Part shown: positions 1 through 9,500 of the stretch, in pieces
Position numbering within the stretch: the stretch's first letter is position 1
How the letters are laid out: the number at the start of each line of letters is the position of its first letter
Assembly (NCBI RefSeq): GCF_900113865.1
Contig: NZ_FOQY01000045.1
Span: 1-58,088, forward strand
DNA length: 58,088 nucleotides
Origin: Streptosporangium canum
GTDB lineage: Bacteria > Actinomycetota > Actinomycetes > Streptosporangiales > Streptosporangiaceae
Direction of reading: 5' to 3'
Translations under genes and position numbers: made by a program
The notes under the pieces: model-generated
Told to the model about the DNA's origin: nothing
Databases searched by the model: none
Seen by the model: only the letters and a program-made list of their open reading frames with translations

Positions 1-418
1 TGGCGGTGTTGATGGGCCAGGTGGTGCCGTCGGCGGCGCTGCCGGTGAAGGCGGTGCGGACGGTGAGGGTTTTGCTGAGGGTGCCGGTGGCGGAGGCGGT
101 GACGTCGACGTTGGTGGCGGCGTTGCAGGCGAAGGCGTCGGGGCGGACGGCGGCGCACTGGCCGAGGTGGTAGACGCTGCCGGGCTGTAGGCCGGTGGCG
201 GTGATGGTGACGGTGGTGTTGTCGGTCAGTCCGGTGGCGGGGGCGACGGAGATGGCGGCGGCCGTGATCGATGCGCCGGAGGTGGCGGGGGTGGTGGTGG
301 CGCCGGCGGCGGGCTGGAGGGCGAGGCCGAGGCCGAGGGCCAGGGCGGCGGTGGCGCCGAGCTTGGCGATGAGCTTGTTCTTGTTCTTGTTGGTGTTGGT
401 GTTGTTGGTGTTGTGCAT
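1..418 (-). CDS. Neocarzinostatin-family enediyne apoprotein, copy A (3' end outside window)
   Basis: This is a secreted binding protein of the neocarzinostatin/C-1027/actinoxanthin apoprotein family, which sequesters and stabilises a labile enediyne chromophore and so gives self-protection. The ATG at 418 opens an Asn/Lys-rich N-terminus (MHNTNNTNTNKNKNK), followed by a hydrophobic signal segment ending near AGA. The mature part carries the family signatures ITAAAISVAPATGLTD, then GLQPGSVYHLGQCAAV and AFACNAATNVDV with the first conserved cysteine pair, then LTVRTAFTGSAADGTTWPIN. 139 codons are present, and the second cysteine pair expected after TTWPIN lies beyond the edge. Upstream sequence (419 to about 645) is almost identical to that of the right-hand copy, so both probably share regulation. 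The copies differ in the leader and near the signal cleavage site, so they are two genes and not one sequence seen twice. The family call is confident; that it binds this cluster's product is inferred from position. Confidence 0.85.
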   Translation of the reverse strand, partial: MHNTNNTNTNKNKNKLIAKLGATAALALGLGLALQPAAGATTTPATSGASITAAAISVAPATGLTDNTTVTITATGLQPGSVYHLGQCAAVRPDAFACNAATNVDVTASATGTLSKTLTVRTAFTGSAADGTTWPINTA

Positions 419-645
419 TGTTTGGCCTTTCGGTTGGGGTGGTGGTTTGTTGTTGTTGTTTTGTCCTTGCACACCAAATTCTGCTGATTCGACTGGTTGC
501 AAACCAGGTGTGTCAGGGTCAGTAAGCTGCCTGGGGGTAGCCGTTTCCTGTCAGCCGAAACGCTGGACGGGTCCACCTGCTATATGAGAAGAGGCGCCGC
601 AGCCGGGCCGGAGCCGTACCGGGGGATGGCTGTGACCGGGGGGAT
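1..645. repeat. Left arm of ~640-bp imperfect inverted repeat (apoprotein gene plus promoter)
   Basis: Positions 1 to about 645 match the reverse complement of about 57449-58088. The match covers the apoprotein coding region, its leader, and about 225 bp upstream, including a TGGTTTGCAACCA palindrome, and fades beyond position 645. Small substitutions and a two-codon difference separate the arms. The arms bracket the whole gene cluster. Confidence 0.85.
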
Positions 646-786
646 GCTTCTACCTCGGGTTTCGGGCGGAAGGTACGGGGCGTGGAGATGTCCGGCCCCG
701 TAGCTTGGCGGCTGCCGGCAGGGACGGATCGTGTCCGAAAAACTCCCTGTGGCATTTCGGCGGTGAAGTAGCCCGCCTTTACCCGT

Positions 787-955
787 ATTCCGTCCGGGTT
801 GTGGGGCGCTGCCAGGGGTTGGCAGGCTCCCTGTCCGGGCTGTGGAGCGCTGCCAGTGCTTGGCGAGCTTGTCAGCCGGGTTGTGGGGCGCTGCCAGTGC
901 TTGGCGAGCTCTCCGTCCGGGTTGTGGAGCGCCGCCAGGGGGTTGGTGGGGTTTT
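787..955. repeat. 41-bp tandem repeat, about four copies
   Basis: Units beginning at about 792, 833, 874 and 915 share the pattern GTCCGGGTTGTGGGGCGCTG followed by CCAGTGCTTGGCGAGCT, with an exact 41-bp period. The period is not a multiple of three and no plausible gene covers the stretch, so it is non-coding. It lies in the 1-kb gap between the divergent apoprotein gene and the first E3 gene. Confidence 0.8.
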
Positions 956-1086
956 CGGTTGAGTCGTGGAGCGCCGGCTGGGGTTGACGGGCGGCGGCGC
1001 CGGGGTGTCGCCGGCTGCCGGCGGGGCGGCCTTCCTCTGCCCCGGGGCGCTGGGGGCACCGATGCTCTGTGCCGGGGGCACCGGGC

Positions 1087-1182
1087 ACCGATGTCCGGGC
1101 GTAGGGAGCGTCGGTGTCCGGGCGTAGGGAGCGTCGATGTCCGGGCGCCGGGGGCGCCGGTGTCCGGGCGTAGGGGGTAGCG
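1087..1182. repeat. 23-bp tandem repeat, four copies
   Basis: Four units with an exact 23-bp period (GTCCGGGCGTAGGGAGCGTC-like, starting at 1093, 1116, 1139 and 1162). With the 41-bp array it fills most of the non-coding space upstream of the warhead operon. Confidence 0.8.
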
Positions 1183-1320
1183 GTCGACGGGCCTGGGGGT
1201 TGCCTCGGGGTACCCGTCAGCGGCCCCGCGCGCGTCTGGCGGGCCCCGCCACCAGTGCGGACACCTAATAAATCATGGAATTCCATCGCATTACTAAGCA
1301 GTTAATCATCACAGAGTGTC

Positions 1321-1337
1321 GCAATTCGGGAGATGTA
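1321..1337 (+). promoter_or_regulatory. Cluster regulatory element, site 1 (warhead operon)
   Basis: GCAATTCGGGAGATGTA is one of 12 copies of a directional 17-bp element found upstream of cluster operons (consensus GCAATCCGGGAGATGCG). It lies about 85 bp upstream of the first E3 start and in the same orientation. Confidence 0.75.
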
Positions 1338-1422
1338 TCCCCAGATTCCACATATGACCATAGGAAGGTCCGGCTGATGGCCAGTGACCGCCGCCAGCCA
1401 ATGGGAAGGTGAGGAGGGCCTT

Positions 1423-2418
1423 ATGCCGACGCTGTTCGGTTCACTGCGCAGGCTTGTGATGACGCCGTCGCTGGCCGAGGTGAGTTTCGAAGGGCGGGGA
1501 TTTCCCGTCACGCCGTCGGACGCCACACGGCGCCTGGAAGCGATTCCCCAGGCGGTGATCTGTGGATTCGAATGGGGAATCGACGCGCGTGACCAGTGGG
1601 AGGTCGAGCGCCGGCTGAGCATGGTGGACCCCGAGCAGCGCGGGTTCGCCTACGAGGGCGCGACGATGGCCTTCACCATCCTTGACGCGATGGCGGGCGG
1701 CCGTGGTCACCGTACCCGCGACCTGCTGCTCGGTCCGGGGCAGCCGCACATCTTCCTGACCTACATCGGCATCGGGTTCGCCATGGCGCGCCTGCCCAGA
1801 CCGCTGTGGAAGAAGGTCATGCCCGACCTCGGCGGGTCGGCCTACTACCCGACGATGAGCTGGCTGGCGGTCGACGGCTACGGTTTCGACCGCGCCTACT
1901 TCGACACCCGGCGCTGGGTCGACGAGCAGCGGGTGCCGGCCTCCTACCCCTGGGAGGGCTCGCCCGACTACTTCCCGCGTGCGGTGGACCAGGGCATCGG
2001 CCGGGCGCTGTGGTTCATCCACGGCGGCCAGGTGCCCGACGTCGCCTCCGCCGTGGGCCGCTTCGCCGGCCACCGCCAGGCCGATCTGTGGAGCGGCGTC
2101 GGCCTGGCCTCGACGTTCGCCGGCGGCGCCGGCACCGAGGCCCTCGCCACGCTGCGCCGGGAGGCCGGTGAGCACCGGGCGGAGCTGGCCCAGGGCGTGG
2201 TGTTCGCGGTCAAGGCGCGCGACTTCTCCGGGTTCGTGCCGCCGCACACCGAGGCCGCCGCCGCCGTCCTCGCGGACCTGTCCATCGAGAACGCCGTCGC
2301 GCTCGCCGACGACACCGCCGTGGACCCGCACGGTTCCGGGCCGGTTCCGCAGTACGAGTTGTGGCGGAGCAGGATCCGTTCGCATTTCACCTCGTCCGCG
2401 GATCTTCTGCTGAGCTGA
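1423..2418 (+). CDS. E3: Enediyne warhead protein E3/UnbL (DUF1702), copy 1
   Basis: A 331-residue DUF1702 protein, the E3/UnbL member of the conserved enediyne warhead cassette. The family has no settled biochemical role, although it is found in essentially all enediyne loci. Recognisable features are the N-terminal basic start (MPTLFGSLRRL), GFAYEGATMAFTILDAM at about residues 75-92, IGFAMARLPRPLWK, DGYGFDRAYFDTRRWV, and the strongly conserved VDQGIGRALWFIHGG. The start is fixed by GAGGAGG at 1411-1417, six bases before the ATG. It is first in a long operon, preceded by regulatory-element site 1. It is followed 204 bp later by a second, clearly paralogous DUF1702 gene, which is unusual because the cassette normally has one. 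Family confidence is high. Confidence 0.92.
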   Translation: MPTLFGSLRRLVMTPSLAEVSFEGRGFPVTPSDATRRLEAIPQAVICGFEWGIDARDQWEVERRLSMVDPEQRGFAYEGATMAFTILDAMAGGRGHRTRDLLLGPGQPHIFLTYIGIGFAMARLPRPLWKKVMPDLGGSAYYPTMSWLAVDGYGFDRAYFDTRRWVDEQRVPASYPWEGSPDYFPRAVDQGIGRALWFIHGGQVPDVASAVGRFAGHRQADLWSGVGLASTFAGGAGTEALATLRREAGEHRAELAQGVVFAVKARDFSGFVPPHTEAAAAVLADLSIENAVALADDTAVDPHGSGPVPQYELWRSRIRSHFTSSADLLLS

Positions 2419-2622
2419 CCGCGCCGGCGCGTGACCGTCATCGGCGATTTCGCATAAAGCGGTATTCCCGGCAGCCGGTAATCGGGTCGACCATGCCTGG
2501 AAAGCGGCTGTGTTTCTCCTAGTGAGCACGTATGAAGTGGACCCGAGAACAACTCCTATGGGTAGATTTATCTAGATTTATTAACCCTTGGAGAAGAGGC
2601 GACCTGAGGGGCGGAGAGGTAA

Positions 2623-3609
2623 TTGGCTAGTTTTATGCGGTCATTGAGACGCCGCATTCTGACACCCGACATCTCAGAGACACTGCTCTCGACACGTGGT
2701 TTCCATGTGAAGAGCCCGAAGGCCCGGGAACAGCTGGAGACCATCGGCGCGACGTTTCTCACCGGCTACGCATACGCGGCGGAGGCGCGTACACCCGCCG
2801 AGGCGGAGGAGTGGCTGGAGCAGGTTCCCCGGCAGTTCCGTGGCTTCGCCTACGAGGGCGCCGGCATGGCCTTCACCATCCTTGACGCGATGCCGGTCGG
2901 AGGCGGGGGCGGGGGCAAACTCGCCGGCTTCCTGGCGGGACGCGGCAACGACCACATCTACATGGTCTACGTCGGTATCGGCTGGGCGATGGCGCGCCTG
3001 CCGCGGTTCCTGTGGCCGAAGAGCAGCACGCTCGACCCGCTGCTGCTCTGGCTCGTGCACGACGGTTACGGCTTCCACCAGGCCTACTTCCGCACCCAGC
3101 AGTACGTGCACGAGCAGTACCAGGCGCCCGGTTTCCCCTGGCCGGCCGACGACCCCACGTCGTACGCCAACCGGGCCATCGACCAGGGCATCGGCCGGGC
3201 CCTGTGGTTCGTCAACGGTACCGACGGCGACCGGGTCGCATCCATGATCGAGGGGTTCCCCGAGTCCCGCCGCGCCGACCTGTACGGCGGCGCGGGACTG
3301 GCCGCCACCTACGCCGGTGGCGCGCAGGAGGACGAACTGCTGGCGTTCCGGGAGCGCGCCGGGGAGTACCGCCCCCTGCTCGCGCAGGGGAGCGCGTTCG
3401 CGGCCGAGGCCCGGGTCCGGGCCGACCTGCTGGTGCCGCACAACGAGGTCGCGACGCAGGTGATCTGCGGCACGACGCCGGAGCAGGCGGCACGGGTCAC
3501 TCACGAAACCCGCCCTGCCGGGACGGTACAGGGCCAGCTGCCGGCCTACGAGGTATGGCGGCAGCGCATCGCCAACGAGTTCGTATCCCTTGGAGGTGTT
3601 AGTCCGTGA
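2623..3609 (+). CDS. E3: Enediyne warhead protein E3/UnbL (DUF1702), copy 2
   Basis: A 328-residue DUF1702 paralog of the preceding gene. Shared landmarks include GFAYEGAGMAFTILDAM, IGWAMARLPRFLWPK, HDGYGFHQAYFRTQQYV and AIDQGIGRALWFVNG, while the N-terminus and the C-terminal third are clearly diverged. The likely start is TTG at 2623, with GGAGAGG at 2613-2619; ATG at 2635 is the alternative. The stop codon overlaps the GTG start of E4 by four bases, so copy 2 is translationally coupled to E4 and occupies the usual cassette position. Copy 1 looks like the added or neofunctionalised gene. Whether the two proteins act as a heteromer or on different intermediates is unknown. Confidence 0.9.
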   Translation: MASFMRSLRRRILTPDISETLLSTRGFHVKSPKAREQLETIGATFLTGYAYAAEARTPAEAEEWLEQVPRQFRGFAYEGAGMAFTILDAMPVGGGGGGKLAGFLAGRGNDHIYMVYVGIGWAMARLPRFLWPKSSTLDPLLLWLVHDGYGFHQAYFRTQQYVHEQYQAPGFPWPADDPTSYANRAIDQGIGRALWFVNGTDGDRVASMIEGFPESRRADLYGGAGLAATYAGGAQEDELLAFRERAGEYRPLLAQGSAFAAEARVRADLLVPHNEVATQVICGTTPEQAARVTHETRPAGTVQGQLPAYEVWRQRIANEFVSLGGVSP

Positions 3610-5582
3610 CCACGACAGCTGGCTGGCTGCGGAAGCAGCTGCCCGGAATCGTCGCCCTCGTGCTGATGACGGGCGCGTTCGTAGTGAGCCGCCCGCCCAC
3701 GTCGTCCGCCGACGAGAAGGCGGACATCGCGAGCAGGTACGGGTTCACCCCGATGAACATCGCGATGCCCGGAGGGTTCACCCAGAAGACGATGCGCGCG
3801 GTGAACAAGAGATACACGCACATCGACGCGTGGATCTCCTCGGTCGGCGCCGGCGTCGCGATGAACGACCTCGACGGGGACGGCCTGGCCAACGACCTGT
3901 GCATCACCGACCCCCGGATCGACCAGGTCGTGGTCACCCCCACGCCCGGTGAGCGGTCCGGCCGGTACGCGCCGTTCGCGCTCAACCCCGGCACCCTCCC
4001 CATGAACGAGGCCATGGCCCCGATGGGCTGCCTGCCGGGTGACTTCAACGAGGACGGCCGCACCGACCTGCTCGTCTACCTGTGGGGCCGCACGCCGATC
4101 GTCTACCTGGCCAAGGCGGACGCGCAGAGTCTCGGCGCCGGAGCGTACCTGCCCACCGAGCTGGTGCCGGGCGTCGGCGACACCGAGTACACGGGACCGC
4201 TGTGGAACAGCAACACGGCCACCTTCGCCGACTTCGACGGCGACGGGCACGGTGACATCTTCATCGGCAACTACTTCCCGCACAGCCCGGTGCTCAACGA
4301 CAAGGTCAACGGCGGCGTGGAGATGAACGACTCCATGTCCCGGGGTCTCAACGGCGGCGAGGACTACTTCTTCCGCTGGACCGCCGGCAGCGCGGGCGCG
4401 CAGCCGTCGGCGACCTTCCAGAAGCTCGACCACGTCCTGCCCAGCAACGTCTCCAAGGGCTGGGAGCTCGGCGCGGCCTCCGCGGACCTCGACGGCGACA
4501 TGCTGCCCGAGCTGTACCTCGCCAACGACTTCGGTCCCGACCGGCTGCTGTACAACCGGTCCAAGCCGGGCGAGATCAAGTTCTCGGTGGTGGAGGGCGT
4601 GCGCACGCCGCTCATCCCCAAGTCCAAGTCGATCGGCCACGACTCCTTCAAGGGCATGGGCCTCGACTTCGGCGACCTGAACGGCGACGGCATCTACGAC
4701 ATGTTCGTCAGCAACATCACCACCTCGTTCGGCATCGAGGAGAGCAACCTCCAGTTCATGTCCACCGCCAAGGACCGGGCCGACCTGCGCGCGAAGCTCG
4801 CCAAGGGCGAGGCGCCGTGGGAGGACCGCAGCGCCCAGCAGTCCACCGCCTGGACGGGCTGGGGCTGGGACGTCAAGATCGACGACTTCAACAACAGCGG
4901 CGACCTGGCGATCGCCCAGGCCACCGGCTTCGTCAAGGGAGAGGTCAACCGCTGGCCGGTGCTGCAGGAACTGGCGACCGCCAACGACGGCGTTCTGCGC
5001 AACCCGAGCTCCTGGCCCAAGGTCCGGGCCGGTGACGACGTCGCCGGACACCAGACCCTCGCCTTCTTCGCCAAGAACGAGGACGGCCGCTACGCCAACA
5101 TCTCCGAGCAGCTCGGCATGGCCATCCCGGTGCCCACCCGCGGGCTGGCCACCGGCGACTCCAACGGCGACGGCCTGCTCGACCTCGCGGTCGCCAGGCA
5201 GTGGGACGAGCCGGTGTTCTACCAGAACACGAGCCCGAACCCCGGTGCCTTCCTCGGGCTGAAGCTGACCCACGAGGGCTCCGCCACCACCGGCGCCCCG
5301 GCCGCGGGCACGCTCCCGGCCCCGGGCTCGGCCGCGATCGGCACGGAGGTGACGGTCACCACGCCGGACGGGCGCAAGACCATCGCCCGGGTCGACGGCG
5401 GCAGCGGCCACTCCGGCCGGCGCAGCCACGACGTGCACATCGGCCTGGGGCCGAACGTGACCGGACCGGTGCAGGTCAGCCTGTGCTGGCGCGACAGGAC
5501 CGGACAGCTCCACGAGCAGACCCTTCAGCTGACCCCGGGCCGGCACTCCATCCAGCTCGGTTCTCAGGCCAAGGAGAAGTGA
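3606..5582 (+). CDS. E4: Enediyne warhead protein E4/UnbV (FG-GAP, ASPIC/UnbV domain)
   Basis: A 658-residue exported protein of the UnbV/E4 family. The N-terminus (MTTTAGWLRKQLPGIVALVL and on) is a signal peptide or membrane anchor ending near residue 38. Several FG-GAP-type, calcium-binding-like Asp-rich loops follow: DLDGDGLANDL, DFNEDGRTDLLVY, DFDGDGHGDIFIGNYF, DLDGDMLPELYLAND, DLNGDGIYDMFVSN and DSNGDGLLDLAVAR. The C-terminal part (about 540-655, from GAFLGLKL to GGSGHSGRRSHDVHIGLG) is the ASPIC/UnbV domain. It probably acts at the membrane or outside the cytoplasm with E5; its reaction is not established. It starts with GTG overlapping the E3 stop, and E5 follows after four bases, consistent with a single polycistron. 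Confidence 0.93.
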   Translation: MTTTAGWLRKQLPGIVALVLMTGAFVVSRPPTSSADEKADIASRYGFTPMNIAMPGGFTQKTMRAVNKRYTHIDAWISSVGAGVAMNDLDGDGLANDLCITDPRIDQVVVTPTPGERSGRYAPFALNPGTLPMNEAMAPMGCLPGDFNEDGRTDLLVYLWGRTPIVYLAKADAQSLGAGAYLPTELVPGVGDTEYTGPLWNSNTATFADFDGDGHGDIFIGNYFPHSPVLNDKVNGGVEMNDSMSRGLNGGEDYFFRWTAGSAGAQPSATFQKLDHVLPSNVSKGWELGAASADLDGDMLPELYLANDFGPDRLLYNRSKPGEIKFSVVEGVRTPLIPKSKSIGHDSFKGMGLDFGDLNGDGIYDMFVSNITTSFGIEESNLQFMSTAKDRADLRAKLAKGEAPWEDRSAQQSTAWTGWGWDVKIDDFNNSGDLAIAQATGFVKGEVNRWPVLQELATANDGVLRNPSSWPKVRAGDDVAGHQTLAFFAKNEDGRYANISEQLGMAIPVPTRGLATGDSNGDGLLDLAVARQWDEPVFYQNTSPNPGAFLGLKLTHEGSATTGAPAAGTLPAPGSAAIGTEVTVTTPDGRKTIARVDGGSGHSGRRSHDVHIGLGPNVTGPVQVSLCWRDRTGQLHEQTLQLTPGRHSIQLGSQAKEK

Positions 5583-5586
5583 CGGC

Positions 5587-6576
5587 ATGGCAGAGAAAAC
5601 CAACAACCCGCCGCGTCACGACCCCAAGGTCGTCACGGCCCTGCGCAGGTTCGCCCTCTCGATGACGGTCTTCAACATCCTCGGCTACACGGTCCTCGGA
5701 TTCGAGCAGCCGTGGCTGTGGCCCCTGATCGCGCTGGCCACCGGCTACACCGCGGAGATCGGCCTGGAGTACATCTCGGCCCGCAACGAGGGGCGCCCGC
5801 CCCGCTTCACCGGCGGCGGCGCCCGCGGCTTCATGGAGTTCCTCCTGCCCGCCCACATCACCAGCCTCGCGATGAACATGCTGATCTACGTCAACGACCA
5901 GGTCCTGGTCCTGATATTCGGCGTCCTCGTCGCGGTCGGCACGAAGTGGGTGCTGCGGGCACCGGTGCGCGGACGCCTGCGGCACTTCATGAACCCGTCC
6001 AACTTCGGCATCGCGGTCATCCTGGTGCTCTTCCCCTGGGCCAGCATCGCCCCGCCGTACCACTTCACCGAGAGCGTCTCCAACCCGATCGACTGGATCG
6101 TCCCGGGCGTCATCCTCTTCTTCGGCACCATGCTCAACGCCAAGCTCACCAACCGGATGTGGCTGATCATCGGCTGGGTGGGGGTCTTCGCCCTGCAGGC
6201 GGTCGTCCGCGGTCTCATCCTGGACACCTCCATCCCCGGTGGCCTGGCGATGATGACCGGGGTGGCGTTCATCCTCTTCACCAACTACATGATCACCGAC
6301 CCGGGCACGAGCCCGTCCAAGCCGCTGTCGCAGTTCGCCTTCGGCGGCGGGGTGGCCCTGGTCTACGGCGTCCTCACCGGCATGAGCATCCCCTACGGGA
6401 TCTTCTTCGCCACCGCCATCGTCTGCCTGATCCGCGGCGGCTTCCTGTGGTCGCTCTACATCGTCGACAAGGCCCGCGAGCAGGCCAAGGCGCAGGAGCG
6501 CAGTGCCGCCGCCCAGGTGCCCGGCCCGGCCGTCGCCGGTTCGCCGGCCGGTGAGAAGGAGGTCGCGGCCGTATGA
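5587..6576 (+). CDS. E5: Enediyne warhead membrane protein E5/UnbU
   Basis: A 329-residue polytopic membrane protein of the E5/UnbU family, related to the RnfD/NqrB electron-transport subunits. About eight to ten hydrophobic segments are visible, for example FNILGYTVLGFEQPWLWPLI, HITSLAMNMLIYVND, VLVLIFGVLVAVGTKW and MWLIIGWVGVFALQAVVRGL. The short MNPSNFGIA and ITDPGTSPSKP motifs resemble the flavin-attachment and loop motifs of the RnfD family. It follows E4 by four bases, and its stop overlaps the ATG of pksE (ATGA). The family placement suggests membrane electron transfer connected with warhead maturation; that role is inferred. Confidence 0.93.
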   Translation: MAEKTNNPPRHDPKVVTALRRFALSMTVFNILGYTVLGFEQPWLWPLIALATGYTAEIGLEYISARNEGRPPRFTGGGARGFMEFLLPAHITSLAMNMLIYVNDQVLVLIFGVLVAVGTKWVLRAPVRGRLRHFMNPSNFGIAVILVLFPWASIAPPYHFTESVSNPIDWIVPGVILFFGTMLNAKLTNRMWLIIGWVGVFALQAVVRGLILDTSIPGGLAMMTGVAFILFTNYMITDPGTSPSKPLSQFAFGGGVALVYGVLTGMSIPYGIFFATAIVCLIRGGFLWSLYIVDKAREQAKAQERSAAAQVPGPAVAGSPAGEKEVAAV

Positions 6577-9500
6577 GCAGGATCGCGATCGTCGGCATGG
6601 CGTGCCGCTACCCGGACGCCGCATCGCCGAGGGAGCTGTGGGAGAACGCTCTCGCCGGTCGCCGCGCCTTCCGCCGACTGCCCGACGTGCGCATGCGACT
6701 GGAAGACTACTGGGACGCCGACCCGGCCACCCCGGACCGCTTCTACGCGCGCAACGCCGCGGTCATCGAGGGCTACGAGTTCGACCGGATCGCCTACAAG
6801 ATCGCCGGTAGCACCTACCGGTCGACCGACCTCACGCACTGGCTCGCGCTCGACATGGCGAGCCTGGCACTGGCCGACGCGGGTTTCCCCTCAGGTGAGG
6901 GCCTGCCCCGCGAGCGCACCAGCGTGGTCGTGGGCAACACCCTCACCGGCGAGTTCACCCGCGCCAACGTGATGCGCCTGCGCTGGCCGTACGTGCGCCG
7001 CACGCTCGCCGCGACGCTCAAGGAGCAGGGCTGGGACGACGACCGGCTGGCCACGTTCCTCGACGACTTCGAGGCCACCTACAAAAACCCCTTCCCCTCC
7101 ATCGACGAGGACACCCTGGCCGGCGGTCTCTCCAACACGATCGCCGGGCGGATCTGCAACCACTTCGACCTCAACGGGGGCGGCTACACCGTCGACGGCG
7201 CGTGCTCGTCCTCGCTGCTGTCGGTGGCGACGGCGTCCAAGGCGCTCCTCGACGGCGATGTCGACGTCGCCATCGCCGGCGGGGTCGACCTGTCCATCGA
7301 CCCGTTCGAGATCGTGGGCTTCGCGAAGACCGGCGCCCTGGCCAAGGGCGAGATGCGGCTGTACGACCGCGGCTCCAACGGCTTCTGGCCGGGTGAGGGC
7401 TGCGGGATGGTCGTGCTGATGCGCGAGGCCGACGCCCTGGAGGCCAGGCACCGCGTCTACGCCACCATCGCCGGCTGGGGCATCTCCTCCGACGGCAAGG
7501 GCGGCATGACCAGGCCCGAGGTCAGCGGCTACCAGCTCGCGCTGCGGCGGGCGTACGAGCGGGCCGGTTTCGGCATCGAGACCGTGGAGCTGTTCGAGGG
7601 CCACGGCACCGGTACGGCGGTCGGCGACAAGACGGAGCTCACCGCGCTGTCGGGGGCCAGGCACGCCGCCGACCCCGACGCCGCGCCCGCGGCGGTCACC
7701 TCGATCAAGGGCATGATCGGCCACGCCAAGGCCGCGGCCGGGGTGGCCGGTCTGATCAAGGCGGCGATGGCGGTGCACGAGCAGGTGCTGCCGCCGACCA
7801 TCGGCTGCGTCGACCCCCACGAGGTGCTGACCGAGGAGTCGTCGTCCCTGCGCGTGCTGCGCAAGGCCGAGCCCTGGCCGGCCGGCGCACCGGTACGCGC
7901 CGGCGTCACGGCCATGGGCTTCGGCGGCATCAACACCCACATCGTGCTGGAGAAGACCGGCCCGCGGCGGCGCGTGCCGCTCCCCAGCCGTACCAGGATG
8001 CTGGCCTCGTCGCTTCAGGACGTGGAGCTGCTGCTCGCCGACGCGGCCTCACCGCAGGCGCTGCGCGAGCGGCTCACCCAGCTGATCGACTTCGTGCCGC
8101 AGGTGTCCTACGCCCAGCTCTCCGACCTGGCGGCCACGCTCCAGCGCGAGCTGCGCGACCTGCCCTACCGGGCCGCGGTGGTCGTCTCCTCGCCCGAGGA
8201 CGCCGAGCGGCAGCTCCGGCGCGTGCTGGAGGCCCTCGACGCGGGCGAGAGCAGCCTGTTCGCCCGGGACGGCCGAGCCTTCCTGGGCCACGCGGACGGG
8301 ACCGGCCGGGTCGGCTTCCTCTTCCCGGGGCAGGGATCGGGCCGCGGCACCAGCGGCGGCGCGCTGCGCCGGCGCTTCACCGAGGTCGAGGAGATCTACG
8401 CCAAGGCGGCGCTGCCCACGACCGGTGACATGGTGGCGACCGCGGTCGCCCAGCCGCGCATCGTCACCGGCTCGCTGGCCGGCCTGCGGGTCCTGTCCGC
8501 CCTCGGGGTGGACGCGGACATCGCAGTCGGCCACAGCCTGGGCGAGCTCTCGGCGCTGCAGTGGGCCGGCGCGATGGACGAGGAGACCCTGCTGCACGTG
8601 GCGGGGGTCCGCGGCAGAGCGATGGCCGACAACAGCGCCTCGGGGACCATGGCCGGTGTCCGCGCGACGCCGGACGTCGTGACCGGGCTGGCGGCCGGCC
8701 TGCCCGTCGTGATCGCCGGATACAACGGGCCGGAGCAGACCGTCGTCGCGGGACCGGTCGAGGCGATCGAGGAGTTCGGGCGCAAGGCCGCCGACGCCGG
8801 CGTGCGGTGGACCCGCCTGGCGGTGTCCCACGCCTTCCACTCGCCGCTGGTGGCGCCGGCGGCCGACGCCCTCGGCGCCGAGCTCGCCGGCGAGGAGTTC
8901 GGCCCGATCGAACGGCAGGTCGTCTCCACCGTCACGGGGGAGGAGCTGTCACCGGACACCGACGTCCCGGCACTGCTCCGCCGGCAGATCACCGAGCCCG
9001 TGCTGTTCACCCAGGCGGTGGAGCTGGCGGCCAAGGACGTCGACCTGTTCGTCGAGGTCGGTCCGGGCCGGGTGCTCAGCGGCCTGGCGTCAGGTCTGAC
9101 GAAGGTGCCGGCGGTCGCGCTGGACACCGACGACGAGTCGCTGGCCGGGCTGCTGCGGGTGGCCGGCGCGGCCTACGTCACCGGTGTCCCGATCATCCAC
9201 GAGGAGCTCTTCCAGGGCCGGCTGATCCGGCCGCTGGAGGTCGGCGCCGAGTTCACGTTCTTCGCCAGCCCGGCCGAGCAGGCACCGGAGGTCAAGCTCC
9301 GCGCAGGTGTCCGCAAGGTCGAGGAGCCCGTGAAGACCGTCGTCACCGGCACACAGCAGCAGCAGGAGGGGCAGCCGGGGGAGTCGAGCGTCGACCTGCT
9401 GCGCCGCCTGGCGGCCGAACGCGCCGAGCTGCCGCTGGAGATGGTGGGCGAGGACAGCCACCCGCTCGACGAGCTGCACCTGAGCTCGGTCACGGTGATG

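Noticed and set aside
787..1182. CRISPR array
   Set aside because: The 41-bp and 23-bp arrays are head-to-tail repeats without unique spacers, and no cas genes are present.
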